In this document: one piece after another, positions 6,672 to 15,603 of the stretch
Position numbering within the stretch: the first letter of the stretch is position 1
Layout of the letters: every line of letters begins with the position of its first letter
Assembly: GCA_045639325.1 (NCBI GenBank)
Contig: JAZUCU010000039.1
Location: forward strand, 1 to 33,700
Reading direction: 5' to 3'
DNA length: 33,700 nt
Origin: RGIG8244 sp045639325
GTDB taxonomy: Bacteria; Verrucomicrobiota; Lentisphaeria; Victivallales; UBA1829
Made by a program: the position numbers and the translations under genes
Notes under the pieces: generated by a model
What the model saw: only the letters and a program-made list of their open reading frames with translations
What the model was told of the DNA's origin: nothing
The model's database searches: none

Positions 6672-7886
6672 ATGCGGCTTTCCGGACGCTCTGAATATAC
6701 AATCATTACAATTTCCGATTCTGCGGTATCCCTTGCCCGCTTCCGTAAAGTGGGCAATAAATACCGCATTGCCGCATTTTCCTCCAAAGGGATCATTGAT
6801 GGCGATAAAGGTAAAACTCTGCGTGAAGTTCTTAAGGATGCCGGTGGTGTCCGCGGGAGCGTGATCCTCAGCGGTTCTCTGCCGGATGGTAACTTCTTCC
6901 AATGTCCGGCGGTAGATTTGCCGGGCATCCGTGAACAGCGTCAGGCATTGGAGTTTGAGTTGAGCAAAGAACTGCTTCATGTGCCGGAAGACCCGGTAAT
7001 TCAGTATGTTTCTTCCGGATCGCTGGATTCCGATGCGGTTTGGAATGTGTACTGTTTCCCCCGGAGCGCCTTCCGTTCCGTCGCTGCTGTGCTGCAGTCC
7101 TGCCGTTTGAAAGCCGATGAATTTATTTACCCGCTGCTGGGTATCCGTGAAACAGATGAAGATGTGCCCTGTCCGGCGCTGGAACGTAATTATGTGTATT
7201 CCAGCGGACAATGGCGGAGTGCTTCGGACTCTGATTTTGAGCTCAGTGCTTATTGGCGCGGGGAATTTGATAAACTTTTCATTTTCCCGGAAAAAGATTT
7301 TGTTACCATGGATTACATGGAAAGTTTGCTGATCATGCGTCTGATTATGGCGTCCGATTTCCGTAAAACGGAACGGAGTGTACGTATTCTGCCGTCAAAA
7401 TTCCGCCCGAAACGGTTGCGGCTTCATGCTACTTTGAGTGTGATTCTGTTCCTGATTCTTCTGGGGGTGAATATGAAAGATTATGCCGCGGGCAGAATCA
7501 AAATAGCCAAAGAGTACAAGAGTCTGCAACAGGAACGGAATAATTACCGCCGTAAAAACAAAACTTTGAAGGCGAACCTGAAGAAACGTGATAAGGAAAT
7601 GCGTGATCTTCAGCGCATTCTGGCTTTGCAGCCCGGCGTTTCCGATCTGTCCGGATGCTTTGCGGAATTGAGCGAAGTTTTGCCGCCCAACGTCATGGTA
7701 TCCAGTCTGCGTTTTTCAGAAACGACGGTGGATCTGGTGTTGCAGACGGAAGCGGAGAACGTGAACCTTCCCCTGGTCCTGAAACGTCTTTCTTATTGGA
7801 AAGTAGCCCAGTTGAATCAGCGTAATATGAACGGGACCGTGAATATGATCACCTTGAGATTACAGCGTGTGGAGGCAGGCAAATGA
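6672..7886 (+). CDS. gspL: GspL-like T2SS assembly protein (PilM+PilN-type fusion)
   Basis: This 404-aa protein has an N-terminal cytoplasmic domain (about 1-245) in the position of the actin-like PilM/GspL domain (ITISDSAVSLARFRKVGNKY, then SVILSGSLPDGNFFQCPAVD). A single transmembrane helix lies at about 251-270 (ATLSVILFLILLGVNM). Behind it come a coiled coil and a PilN-like ferredoxin-fold region (LPPNVMVSSLRFSETTVDLV). GspL links the GspE ATPase to the inner-membrane platform. The assignment rests on layout, length (about 400 aa is usual) and the next gene being GspM-like, since primary sequence identity in this family is low. It overlaps the next gene by 4 nt. Confidence 0.78.
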   Translation: MRLSGRSEYTIITISDSAVSLARFRKVGNKYRIAAFSSKGIIDGDKGKTLREVLKDAGGVRGSVILSGSLPDGNFFQCPAVDLPGIREQRQALEFELSKELLHVPEDPVIQYVSSGSLDSDAVWNVYCFPRSAFRSVAAVLQSCRLKADEFIYPLLGIRETDEDVPCPALERNYVYSSGQWRSASDSDFELSAYWRGEFDKLFIFPEKDFVTMDYMESLLIMRLIMASDFRKTERSVRILPSKFRPKRLRLHATLSVILFLILLGVNMKDYAAGRIKIAKEYKSLQQERNNYRRKNKTLKANLKKRDKEMRDLQRILALQPGVSDLSGCFAELSEVLPPNVMVSSLRFSETTVDLVLQTEAENVNLPLVLKRLSYWKVAQLNQRNMNGTVNMITLRLQRVEAGK

Positions 7887-8572
7887 GTACAAAAGCGAAA
7901 CATTTTCTGCGTACACCGTACGGTAAACTGACTTTGGCGCTCGGGTTTATGGTTTTGACCTGGCTGTATCTGCTGTTGCATTTCAGCGGCGATATGGGAA
8001 CATTGCTGCCGTCGGAAGATGCCTTGAAGAAATTGCGTTCCGAAGTCGCAAAAGATAAAAAGGAATTTGACAATCTTGATGCAAAAAAACGCAGTGCCGA
8101 TGAGTTGAAGAAGCAGTATCAGGCAAAATTGGAAGATTGCTGGCAGGAAGATATTGATGGCGATGTCCAGATGGGATTGCGTCAGCTGATCGAAAATGCG
8201 GCAAAGAGTAAAGATTTGAAACTGGACAGCCTCGGATCCACAAGGACATCCAAGATCAGCAATGAATTGTGTTTTGCCGAACTGGATATTTCCATGACCG
8301 GTGAACTGAAAGAGATTGCGGCGTTGCTTACCGCTGTAAGCCAATGCAAACCTGCGGTTTATTGGAAACGTGCCGATCTCCGCCCCGGCATTATGCGCCG
8401 TCGTATGCCGAATCAGATGCAGCCGCAGACTGCAGCTCCCAATGCGGCACAGCCTGCACGTATGACCAATGCGCCTGAAGTGCAGGTCGATACCTCATCT
8501 GCTTTGCGTTTATGGGGTACGGTCCGCGTGATTTGCGTATTGAAGAAAAACGGGGAGGGACAGTCCAAATGA
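7883..8572 (+). CDS. gspM: GspM/PilO-like T2SS platform protein
   Basis: This 229-aa protein has a short cytoplasmic N-terminus, one transmembrane helix at about residues 14-35 (KLTLALGFMVLTWLYLLLHF) and a coiled coil (about 45-85: LKKLRSEVAKDKKEFDNLDA). A periplasmic ferredoxin-like region follows (LDSLGSTRTSKISNELCFAE, then LDISMTGELKEIAALLTAV), the classical GspM/PilO layout. It then has a Gln/Pro/Ala-rich stretch (about 172-200) and a final beta segment. It overlaps gspL and the gspC-like gene by ATGA junctions, so the three are translationally coupled. GspM stabilises GspL at the inner membrane. Identification is by architecture and position. Confidence 0.75.
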   Translation: MSTKAKHFLRTPYGKLTLALGFMVLTWLYLLLHFSGDMGTLLPSEDALKKLRSEVAKDKKEFDNLDAKKRSADELKKQYQAKLEDCWQEDIDGDVQMGLRQLIENAAKSKDLKLDSLGSTRTSKISNELCFAELDISMTGELKEIAALLTAVSQCKPAVYWKRADLRPGIMRRRMPNQMQPQTAAPNAAQPARMTNAPEVQVDTSSALRLWGTVRVICVLKKNGEGQSK

Positions 8573-9399
8573 AAATTTTACTGATTGCTTTGAATTGTAT
8601 TTTTGCTCTCGGGATTGCCTGGGGGATTTTATCTGCGCTTGGCAAGCCTTCTGTGGATGAAGATGAATATTTTATCAAGCGGAAACCGGGGAAAAAGACA
8701 ACGGTCCGCAAGACAACCAGCAAAAAAAGCGCAGTTGCCTCCAATGGTCCGGCGAAAAGAGCTTCTGCTGAAATTGAGCAGATCATTGTGGAAAAGAATA
8801 TTTTCAATCCGGCACGCTGCCCCAATGCCCGTGTTTTCGGCAGACGTCCCGGCGGAAATGCCCGTCTGAATCTTACGCTGGTCGGCACATTCACCATTGA
8901 TAATGTTTCCGGCGCAATCATTCTTCAGAGACAGCAGGCGCAGCAGAACCGGATGATGATGAATCAGCCCTGGATGATGGGGCGCGGCATGATGATGAAT
9001 CAGAATAACAACAACCGTTTCAGACAGCGTTTCATGCCCGGTATGTTCCCCGGTATGCAGAATAATAACAATAATAACAACAATCAGCCGGCGGTGGTGT
9101 ATAAACAATATGTCCGCGTCGGTGAAGTTATGGCAAACGGATATAAGTTGGAAAGCGTTACACGTACGTCAGCGGTTCTGACCAAAGGCTCTGAACGTAT
9201 GGAGCTGACGATTGTGGAAGCCTCGCAGAATGCAGGCGGCAAGAGCAATAGTGCCAATAATAACCGTAATAATCCTTTCCGTATGTCTCCGCAGCAGATG
9301 CGTCAATGGATGCAGATGATGGGCGGCAGAAACAATATGTGGAACTGGAATCGTGGCGGTAGAAACAACAATAACCGCAATTTCCGGGGGAACAGATGA
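8569..9399 (+). CDS. gspC: GspC/PilP-like protein with an Asn/Met/Gln-rich insert
   Basis: I place the start at 8569, where ATG overlaps the previous stop (ATGA) and follows GGGAGGG. The upstream in-frame ATG at 8512 would add 19 residues with no signal character. The 276-aa product has an N-terminal transmembrane helix (about 2-22), a basic linker, IIVEKNIFNP, and then a split homology-region domain: LNLTLVGTFTIDNVSGAIIL (about 102-121) and YVRVGEVMANGYKLESVTRT (about 179-198) with LTKGSERMELTI. Between the halves (about 121-175) lies a Met/Asn/Gln-rich insert with an eight-Asn run, and the C-terminus is Asn/Arg/Gly-rich. GspC normally bridges the inner-membrane platform and the secretin. 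No PDZ domain is present. Confidence 0.75.
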   Translation: MKILLIALNCIFALGIAWGILSALGKPSVDEDEYFIKRKPGKKTTVRKTTSKKSAVASNGPAKRASAEIEQIIVEKNIFNPARCPNARVFGRRPGGNARLNLTLVGTFTIDNVSGAIILQRQQAQQNRMMMNQPWMMGRGMMMNQNNNNRFRQRFMPGMFPGMQNNNNNNNNQPAVVYKQYVRVGEVMANGYKLESVTRTSAVLTKGSERMELTIVEASQNAGGKSNSANNNRNNPFRMSPQQMRQWMQMMGGRNNMWNWNRGGRNNNNRNFRGNR

Positions 9400-9440
9400 T
9401 GAAGCAGAAAAGAATAAAACTTAAATATAACGAGGTTGTC

Positions 9441-11765
9441 ATGAAAAAAACTAATTTGTATATCGCGGCAGTCATGCTGATGACTCTGTGCGGTTGCGAA
9501 ATGTTCAGCGAAGAGAAAAAGGATGACGGGAAGAAGAAAAATGAAAAACAGGAATTGACTTTCCTGCAGAAAGGTGTTCCTGCCGATAAGAATGCGAAAA
9601 ATAAGGAATCCGACGAAATCGGATACAAAAAGGAACAGCTGCCCAAACTGCCCGAAAATACATTGAAGGCTTTGGAACAGATTCCCGGTACACAGAAAAA
9701 TGCCAATCAGAAAGGCAAAAAAGAAGCGCCTTATTATGAAGATTTTATCCTCATGGATGGCGATCAATCTCTCGCCGTTTCTCTGGTTTTCAACAGCGCT
9801 CCTGTGCTGGATGTGATTCCCGCTTTTGCTGACGTCCTCGGATTCAATTTCATCAGCGATGCCGAATTGAAGAATACCGTCACTTTGAATATCAACTCCA
9901 ATATGACAAAGCGGGAATTGTGGAATACATTTGACCGCATGCTGACCCTTGCCGGTGCAGCGGTCCGGGTGGATGGTTCCATGTTGCGGATTCTCCCCGT
10001 TTCCAAACTGGCACGTCAGCCCGATTTGAGCGTGAATGAACAGATCAGCAATGAAGTCTGCTATTATCCCCTGAAGAACACAACGGCAAAGAACGTTATC
10101 ACTCAGCTGAAGCCTTTCCTTTCCAAAGATGCGGCGATTTCTGAACTGACACGTCCCAATGCCGTTCTCCTCAGCGATTCTGCGGAAAATGTGAAGAAAT
10201 TGCGTCAGATTCTGGACCTGATCGACCGGAACGGCAAAAGTGCATGGCCCCGTTTGGTTATGCGTTGCGATAACATTCTCCCCAGCAAGATCGTGGATGA
10301 ATTGAAAGTCGTCTTCCCCGTCCTCGGTTTTTATGTCCAGCAGACCACGGACCGTACGGAACAGCCCGGTTCTGTTCAGTTGACTGCGATCGACCGTTTG
10401 CAGTTGATTATCGGTGCAGCGGCAACGCCGGAAGCTGTGGAAGAAATCCGGAAATGGGTCAAGATCCTGGACAGCTCCATGTCTCTCGATCAGGAACGGG
10501 TCTTTGTGTATAAAGTCTTGCACGGCAAAGCAGACCGTCTTCTGAAAGGACTTGCCAATATTTACAATACGACCGGTCAGTCTTTGACAATCGACTCCAA
10601 TACCGGCAATGTGAAGACGGAAAATATCAACTCCCAGAATACGGCCAATAACGCCCGTCGTACTACAACGACTACCAACAACCGTAATAACAACGTGAAT
10701 AATGCTACAAATACGCAGACCGATCAGACATCCAGTTTGTTTGAAACACCGGTACGCATTTTTGCCGATGGCGAATTGAACCGTCTGGTCATCCGTACAA
10801 CGCCCCGTACTTATGCCAGCATCAAAGCATTGCTTGACCGTCTGGATATTGTTCCGGCGCAGGTTCTTCTGCAGGTATTGGTTGTGGAAGTCACGCTGGA
10901 TAAATCCACGGAATTCGGCCTGGAACTTTCCGGTATGGGCTCCATCAATGGCAACAACATTGCGTTCGGCACCAATTATTCCAAAATGAATGCCTTTACG
11001 CAGACAGTCAACGCTGCCACCGGTTTGACGGAAATGGTTCCGAACCGTGAAACAGGCGGCGGTATTCAGATTTATAATCCCGACAACATGCAGAAGTTCG
11101 GTTATATCAAAGCACTTGCAAAAACCGGCAATCTGAAAGTGGTATCCAGCCCGCAGGTTTTGGTTTCCAGCTACAAGGAAGCGGAAATCTGGGTCGGCAG
11201 AAAAGTCCCCTATATCAGTTCTGCGATTACGGACACCGCATCGACCGGTTCCAACTCAACGGTTTATAATGCATCCGTCGACTTCGAAGAAATCGGGATC
11301 CGTCTGACCATCACGCCCGAAGTGACCAGCAAGGATTATATTTCTCTGGATGTGAAGCAGGAAGTCTCTGATATTGACGACACCACCACTTACAACAATC
11401 AGACCTCCGCACCCATCTTCTCCTATCGCACTGTGGAAACGAATATGACGATTCAGAACGGCAAAACCATGGTGATCGGCGGTTTGATCAAGGAAACAAA
11501 GAAAGACAGTCTGGAATCTTTGCCCATCATCAACTCCATTCCGCTGCTGCGTCGCCTGTTCGGTTCCACCGATGCCTCTGCACAGCGTTCTGAAATCCTT
11601 CTGCTGATTACCGGTACCATCGTGCACGAAAAGAGTCAGGTGGAAGAAATGGTTCAAAAGTATAATGATGCATTGAAAACGCTGAATGATTTTGACAGAA
11701 AGACCGGTAACGGTCCCGATGCCAAAAAGCCGTTCCGTATCTTCACCAAGGAGGAATTTTTCTGA
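9441..11765 (+). CDS. gspD: GspD secretin, probable lipoprotein
   Basis: I take 9441 as the start because GAGG precedes it and it opens a lipoprotein-type signal (MKKTNLYIAAVMLMTLCGC, lipid-accepting Cys at about residue 19). The in-frame ATG at 9396 adds 15 residues without a ribosome site. Of 774 aa, about 108-185 form the N0/STN domain (VLDVIPAFADVLGFNFISDA) and about 200-470 the N1-N3 repeats. The N-domains are interrupted by an Asn/Thr-rich linker at about 391-431. The secretin barrel spans about 473-728 (VLVSSYKEAEIWVGRKVPYI; GKTMVIGGLIKETKKDSLES; LPIINSIPLLRRLFGS). It ends FRIFTKEEFF. It forms the outer-membrane channel. Its stop overlaps the gspE start (TGATG). Confidence 0.93.
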   Translation: MKKTNLYIAAVMLMTLCGCEMFSEEKKDDGKKKNEKQELTFLQKGVPADKNAKNKESDEIGYKKEQLPKLPENTLKALEQIPGTQKNANQKGKKEAPYYEDFILMDGDQSLAVSLVFNSAPVLDVIPAFADVLGFNFISDAELKNTVTLNINSNMTKRELWNTFDRMLTLAGAAVRVDGSMLRILPVSKLARQPDLSVNEQISNEVCYYPLKNTTAKNVITQLKPFLSKDAAISELTRPNAVLLSDSAENVKKLRQILDLIDRNGKSAWPRLVMRCDNILPSKIVDELKVVFPVLGFYVQQTTDRTEQPGSVQLTAIDRLQLIIGAAATPEAVEEIRKWVKILDSSMSLDQERVFVYKVLHGKADRLLKGLANIYNTTGQSLTIDSNTGNVKTENINSQNTANNARRTTTTTNNRNNNVNNATNTQTDQTSSLFETPVRIFADGELNRLVIRTTPRTYASIKALLDRLDIVPAQVLLQVLVVEVTLDKSTEFGLELSGMGSINGNNIAFGTNYSKMNAFTQTVNAATGLTEMVPNRETGGGIQIYNPDNMQKFGYIKALAKTGNLKVVSSPQVLVSSYKEAEIWVGRKVPYISSAITDTASTGSNSTVYNASVDFEEIGIRLTITPEVTSKDYISLDVKQEVSDIDDTTTYNNQTSAPIFSYRTVETNMTIQNGKTMVIGGLIKETKKDSLESLPIINSIPLLRRLFGSTDASAQRSEILLLITGTIVHEKSQVEEMVQKYNDALKTLNDFDRKTGNGPDAKKPFRIFTKEEFF

Positions 11766-13357
11766 TGCTCAGCGGTCATGAGATTCTGAAATCAACAGCG
11801 GAAGTTTTCAGCAAATATCCGGAATGGAAGCGGAAGGAAAAAGCTGCCACCGCTTCCGAATTGCGGAATGCTGATTTTGCGCTCGTTCAGGAAGGTGTTT
11901 GCACCGAACAGGAACTGGTCAGCGTATACGCCCGGATTTGCTCTTGCAATGTTCCTGATGAGAATGAAATCAAAACGCCCGGTATCTTCCCCGGCGGATC
12001 CTTTGATTTCTTCAATGCAAACTATTGTATCCCGGGAGAATGGGATGACGATTCCATTGTCATGTTCATTTCCGACCCCTATTCCATCGACCGGCTCCGG
12101 TATCTTGCCGACCGGGAATGGAAGCGCACGATTTCTTTCCAGTTTGTCCGCCGTACCTTCGCCGAGCGTCTCCTTGCCCGGTTGAAAAATGAGGAAGCGG
12201 AGGAAGAAGATACTCTGGTGGATACCGGGGACGAAAATATGCTCCGTTCCATGGCGGGCGAAGCTCGAATCGTGCGCCTGGTCAACGATATTTTTTCCCG
12301 CGCTCTGGAAACGGGGGCGTCCGATATTCACGTGGAACCGGGGCTGGAACAGGTCTCCGTCCGCTGCCGTATTGACGGTGTGCTGCGGGAGATCATGACA
12401 TGTCCTTTGACCCAATTCCCTGCGATCGCATCCCGTATTAAACTCTTGGGCGGCTTGAATATTGCGGAAAGCCGTCTGCCGCAGGACGGACGTACAACGA
12501 TCCGTTTGGGGCAGGATGAGCTGGATATGCGTATCAGTACCATTCCCATTCTGACCGGTGAAAGTATTGTATTGCGTCTGTTGAATCAGGATGCATTGAG
12601 TTTTGACCTGCACACCCTCGGTATGTCCGATCAACTGCTTGACCGTTTTGAAAATCTGGTGCAGATTCCCCACGGTATTATTCTGGTTGTGGGGCCGACA
12701 GGGAGCGGTAAGACGACAACCCTGTATAGTGTCATTCACAAATTGAACGATCAGCGCAAGAAGATCATTACCATTGAAGACCCGGTGGAATATAAAATGC
12801 CGGGCTTGTGTCAAATGCAGGTCAACCCCAAAATCGGCGTGACTTTTGCCGCCGGATTGCGCCATATTGTGCGTCAGGACCCGGATATTATTCTGGTCGG
12901 GGAAATCCGTGACCGTGAAACGGCAGATATTGCCATTAATGCGGCGTTGACAGGGCACCTGGTGTTGAGTACGCTGCATACCAATGATGCAGTCGGGGCT
13001 GTGACCCGTCTGCTGGATATGGGTGTGGAGCCGTTCCTTGTTTCTTCTGCGTTGTTCGGGGTATTGAGTCAGCGTCTTGTGCGTAAAATCTGCCCGGAAT
13101 GTAAAGGCGTACCGGGGCAGGTGGAAAATTGCCGCCGTTGCGGTAAAACGGGCTTCAAAGGCAGATCCGGTATCTTTGAACTGCTGATCGTGAACGATGA
13201 ATTGCGTGCAGCCGTCAACCGGAATTCGGACAGCGCCGAATTGGAAGCCATTGCCGTGAAACACGGTATGACAACGCTCCTGCAGGATGCGGAAGAAAAG
13301 ATCCGCCTTGGCATCACCACGCGGGAAGAAGTCCGGCGCAGTACCGTTGAATCATAA
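11765..13357 (+). CDS. gspE: GspE secretion ATPase
   Basis: This 530-aa protein has an N-terminal T2SSE_N-type domain (about 1-150) and a RecA-like ATPase. Walker A is GPTGSGKTTTLYSVI at about residue 310. The Asp box is around ITIEDPVEYKMPG, and the Walker B/His boxes follow (IILVGEIRDRETADIAINAA at about 375, then LTGHLVLSTLHTNDA). A four-Cys zinc motif is intact at about 442-459 (CPEC ... CRRC), which favours GspE over shorter PilT-type ATPases. It drives pseudopilus assembly from the cytoplasmic face through GspL and GspF. The start codon overlaps the gspD stop by one base, so translation is coupled. Confidence 0.95.
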   Translation: MLSGHEILKSTAEVFSKYPEWKRKEKAATASELRNADFALVQEGVCTEQELVSVYARICSCNVPDENEIKTPGIFPGGSFDFFNANYCIPGEWDDDSIVMFISDPYSIDRLRYLADREWKRTISFQFVRRTFAERLLARLKNEEAEEEDTLVDTGDENMLRSMAGEARIVRLVNDIFSRALETGASDIHVEPGLEQVSVRCRIDGVLREIMTCPLTQFPAIASRIKLLGGLNIAESRLPQDGRTTIRLGQDELDMRISTIPILTGESIVLRLLNQDALSFDLHTLGMSDQLLDRFENLVQIPHGIILVVGPTGSGKTTTLYSVIHKLNDQRKKIITIEDPVEYKMPGLCQMQVNPKIGVTFAAGLRHIVRQDPDIILVGEIRDRETADIAINAALTGHLVLSTLHTNDAVGAVTRLLDMGVEPFLVSSALFGVLSQRLVRKICPECKGVPGQVENCRRCGKTGFKGRSGIFELLIVNDELRAAVNRNSDSAELEAIAVKHGMTTLLQDAEEKIRLGITTREEVRRSTVES

Positions 13358-13372
13358 TAAGAGAGCAGTACT

Positions 13373-14599
13373 ATGGCATTATATCGTTATTCAGCAGCAG
13401 AAAAGGGCGAAGCGGCGCGTGAGATCCTCATCGAAGCCGATTCCACTGCCGAGGCCCTGAACAAGATTCGCGGGCGCGGCATGATACCCGTCCGGTATCT
13501 CGGTGAGGTCGGGGCTGACGACAATGCAGGCTTGATGGCGTTCTTCAAAAAACGTTCAAAAGTCGATACGTTTGCGTTTACCAGACAGTTATGCCCTCTT
13601 TTGAACTCCCATGTGCCTTTGGAACGGGCGATGGCGATTATTGCCGAAGGTTCTCAGCAGGAAGATCAGAAAAATTTTGTAAATTCACTGCGCCAGGGAC
13701 TTCATGAAGGGAAAAAGTTTTCCGAACTGGTCCGTTCCCACGGTTCTCTGTTTCCCGGCTATTATGCCAATCTGATTGAGAGCGGGGAGGAAACCGGATG
13801 TCTGCCGGAAGTGTTGAATCATCTTTATAAATTCATGGCGGAAAGCAAGGATTTACGCAGTTTTATCGTCTCCAGCAGCATCTATCCCTGTGCCATTCTG
13901 GTGGTTACGATTCTGGTTACGATCCTGATGTTCACCGTATTCGTCCCTCAGTTTGCTACGATTTTTGAAGATATGGGCAGAGCCATGCCGCCTTCCATGA
14001 ACTTCCTGCTGACGATGAGCAGTGTATTCAAGTGTCTGATTCCCATTCTGCTTCTGCTTGCCGCCGGATTGTATGGTTTCCGCCGTTATATTGGCGAAGA
14101 ACGGTGGCTGTTGGGGAAAAGCCGTCTGCTGCTTTCCCTGCCCCTGTTCGGCAGAATCATTGCGGATTTGGAAATGTGCCGTTATATCCGGACTCTTTCC
14201 ATTATGATTGCAAACCATGTGGAAATCATTCGAACTGTGAAAATTGCGGAGAAAATCATTCATAATCCGGTGATTGGCAGTACTTTTCACGGATTGGCGG
14301 AGAAAATCAAGGGCGGGGCGAAACTTTCTGCCGCCTTGAAAGAGAATCCCTTTATCCCCGGCGAAATGGTTCCCATGCTCCGGGTAGGGGAGGAATCCGG
14401 TTCGGTCGGCGAAATGCTGAAAAATATTGCCGATAACCTGGAAGGTGATACCCGGTTGAAAATCAAACGGTTGCTGAGTTTGTTCGAACCGGCGGTGATT
14501 GTATTTCTTGCGGCGGTGGTGTTGATCGTCGTCGCTTCAATATTCATGGCTATGATGGACTTGAATGCAATTAATTCTCAAGGAGGACCAAAATTATGA
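13373..14599 (+). CDS. gspF: GspF inner-membrane platform protein
   Basis: This 408-aa protein has the duplicated T2SSF domain. The first copy (about 60-185) contains FAFTRQLCPLLNSHVPLERA and GYYANLIESGEETGCLPEVL. The second (about 260-385) contains RYIRTLSIMIANHVEIIRTV and MVPMLRVGEESGSVGEMLKN. Three transmembrane segments lie near 166-196, 218-236 and 370-396. Length matches GspF/PilC (about 400 aa). It forms the membrane core on which the pseudopilus is assembled. It begins 15 nt after gspE, and its stop overlaps the gspG start (14596-14599). Confidence 0.94.
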   Translation: MALYRYSAAEKGEAAREILIEADSTAEALNKIRGRGMIPVRYLGEVGADDNAGLMAFFKKRSKVDTFAFTRQLCPLLNSHVPLERAMAIIAEGSQQEDQKNFVNSLRQGLHEGKKFSELVRSHGSLFPGYYANLIESGEETGCLPEVLNHLYKFMAESKDLRSFIVSSSIYPCAILVVTILVTILMFTVFVPQFATIFEDMGRAMPPSMNFLLTMSSVFKCLIPILLLLAAGLYGFRRYIGEERWLLGKSRLLLSLPLFGRIIADLEMCRYIRTLSIMIANHVEIIRTVKIAEKIIHNPVIGSTFHGLAEKIKGGAKLSAALKENPFIPGEMVPMLRVGEESGSVGEMLKNIADNLEGDTRLKIKRLLSLFEPAVIVFLAAVVLIVVASIFMAMMDLNAINSQGGPKL

Positions 14600-15033
14600 G
14601 AAACAACAAGTTGTCAAAGAAAAGAAGATCCGCTTTCACCCTGGTGGAAGTGGTCGTGGTCATCGTGATCCTGGTCAGTCTCGCCGGTATCGCAACCCCG
14701 ATTTACATGAATTATGTAAAACAGGGTAAGATCAGTACCGCTCAAATGCAGATTAAACTCATTGAACAGGAACTGGATAACTATAAAATCCAGGTCGGCA
14801 AGTATCCCAGCGAACTCCGAGGCCTTGTGGAAAATGTGGACAGCCATGAAAAATGGGATGGTCCTTACATGAAGAAGATTCCCCTGGATCCCTGGGGCAA
14901 TGAATACCAGTACACCGTCCCCGGCGAAAACAATACCAAGTCTTTCGACCTCTGTTCTTTGGGCGCAGACGGTCAGACCGGCGGTGATGGCGAAGATGCC
15001 GATATCACCAACTGGGCAGCAACTGCCGAATAA
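14596..15033 (+). CDS. gspG: GspG major pseudopilin
   Basis: This 145-aa protein starts after AGGAGG. A basic leader (MRNNKLSKKRRSA) precedes the mature N-terminus FTLVEVVVVIVILVSLAG, with Phe1 and Glu5. The residue before Phe is Ala, not the usual Gly. The globular part carries LIEQELDNYKIQVGKYPSEL and KKIPLDPWGNEYQYTVPG. The calcium-site loop is LGADGQTGGDGEDADITNW, the hallmark of GspG. Length is typical. It is the main subunit of the pseudopilus that pushes substrates through the secretin. The three minor pseudopilins that follow share its non-Gly cleavage site. Confidence 0.95.
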   Translation: MRNNKLSKKRRSAFTLVEVVVVIVILVSLAGIATPIYMNYVKQGKISTAQMQIKLIEQELDNYKIQVGKYPSELRGLVENVDSHEKWDGPYMKKIPLDPWGNEYQYTVPGENNTKSFDLCSLGADGQTGGDGEDADITNWAATAE

Positions 15034-15051
15034 TAAGAGATTTCCCCTTTT

Positions 15052-15603
15052 ATGACTTGTTTCAGGAGACAGCCTTACCGATTACGCAGCCATTTCACAT
15101 TGCCGGAAGTGGTTGCCGTCGTGTTTATCATCGGGCTGGTCTCCTCCCTTGCCCTGCCCCTGCTCCGCAGCCCTTCCCCCTCCACCAAACTGGAGCAGAC
15201 GGCTCTCAAATTCGAGGTCTTCTGTTCCCGCGTCCGCTATCAGGCAATGGAAAACGGCAAGGACCGTATTGTGGCTTATGACCCGGTCGCAAAGCTCTTT
15301 TTTATGCGGGAAGTGGAAGACGAAAATGAATCCGTCATAAGCGACCGTCAATTATCCGTCACTTCGGAAACTGCTGATATTAAATGGAAACTGCCGGAAG
15401 ACTACGAGTGCAATCAGGGCAATGTTTACACCGGTCAGGACTATATTGACATCTTCCGTTTCTACCCTGATGGCGGCGCATGTGCCTTATCCAAACTCCG
15501 GTTCAACCATGGAAAATTCACCCGTGTCTTTGAAATTTCCATGTTGACCGGCACCCTTCGTTCCCGCGAACCGGAAGAGGGGGAGGAGGTCTCATGGGAT
15601 TGA
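15052..15603 (+). CDS. gspH: GspH-like minor pseudopilin
   Basis: This 183-aa protein has a basic leader ending RLRSH and then FTLPEVVAVVFIIGLVSSLA. Phe1 and Glu5 are kept, the -1 residue is His, and Pro at position 4 is unusual. The globular region has the loose GspH pattern: KFEVFCSRVRYQAMENGKDR near the helix end, then beta strands such as IVAYDPVAKLFFMREVE. It lies between gspG and gspI as in other clusters, and this order supports the call more than identity does. Its ribosome site is weak. It overlaps gspI by 10 nt. Confidence 0.82.
   Translation: MTCFRRQPYRLRSHFTLPEVVAVVFIIGLVSSLALPLLRSPSPSTKLEQTALKFEVFCSRVRYQAMENGKDRIVAYDPVAKLFFMREVEDENESVISDRQLSVTSETADIKWKLPEDYECNQGNVYTGQDYIDIFRFYPDGGACALSKLRFNHGKFTRVFEISMLTGTLRSREPEEGEEVSWD

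Noticed and set aside
8512..8568. Upstream start for the GspC-like protein
   Set aside because: It would place 19 charged residues before a clean membrane-anchor start. 8569 has a GGGAGGG site and the ATGA overlap seen elsewhere in the operon.
11792..13264. 490-codon minus-strand frame opposite gspE
   Set aside because: Composition is unlike a protein and it crosses all the conserved ATPase motifs of the sense strand. It is a shadow frame.
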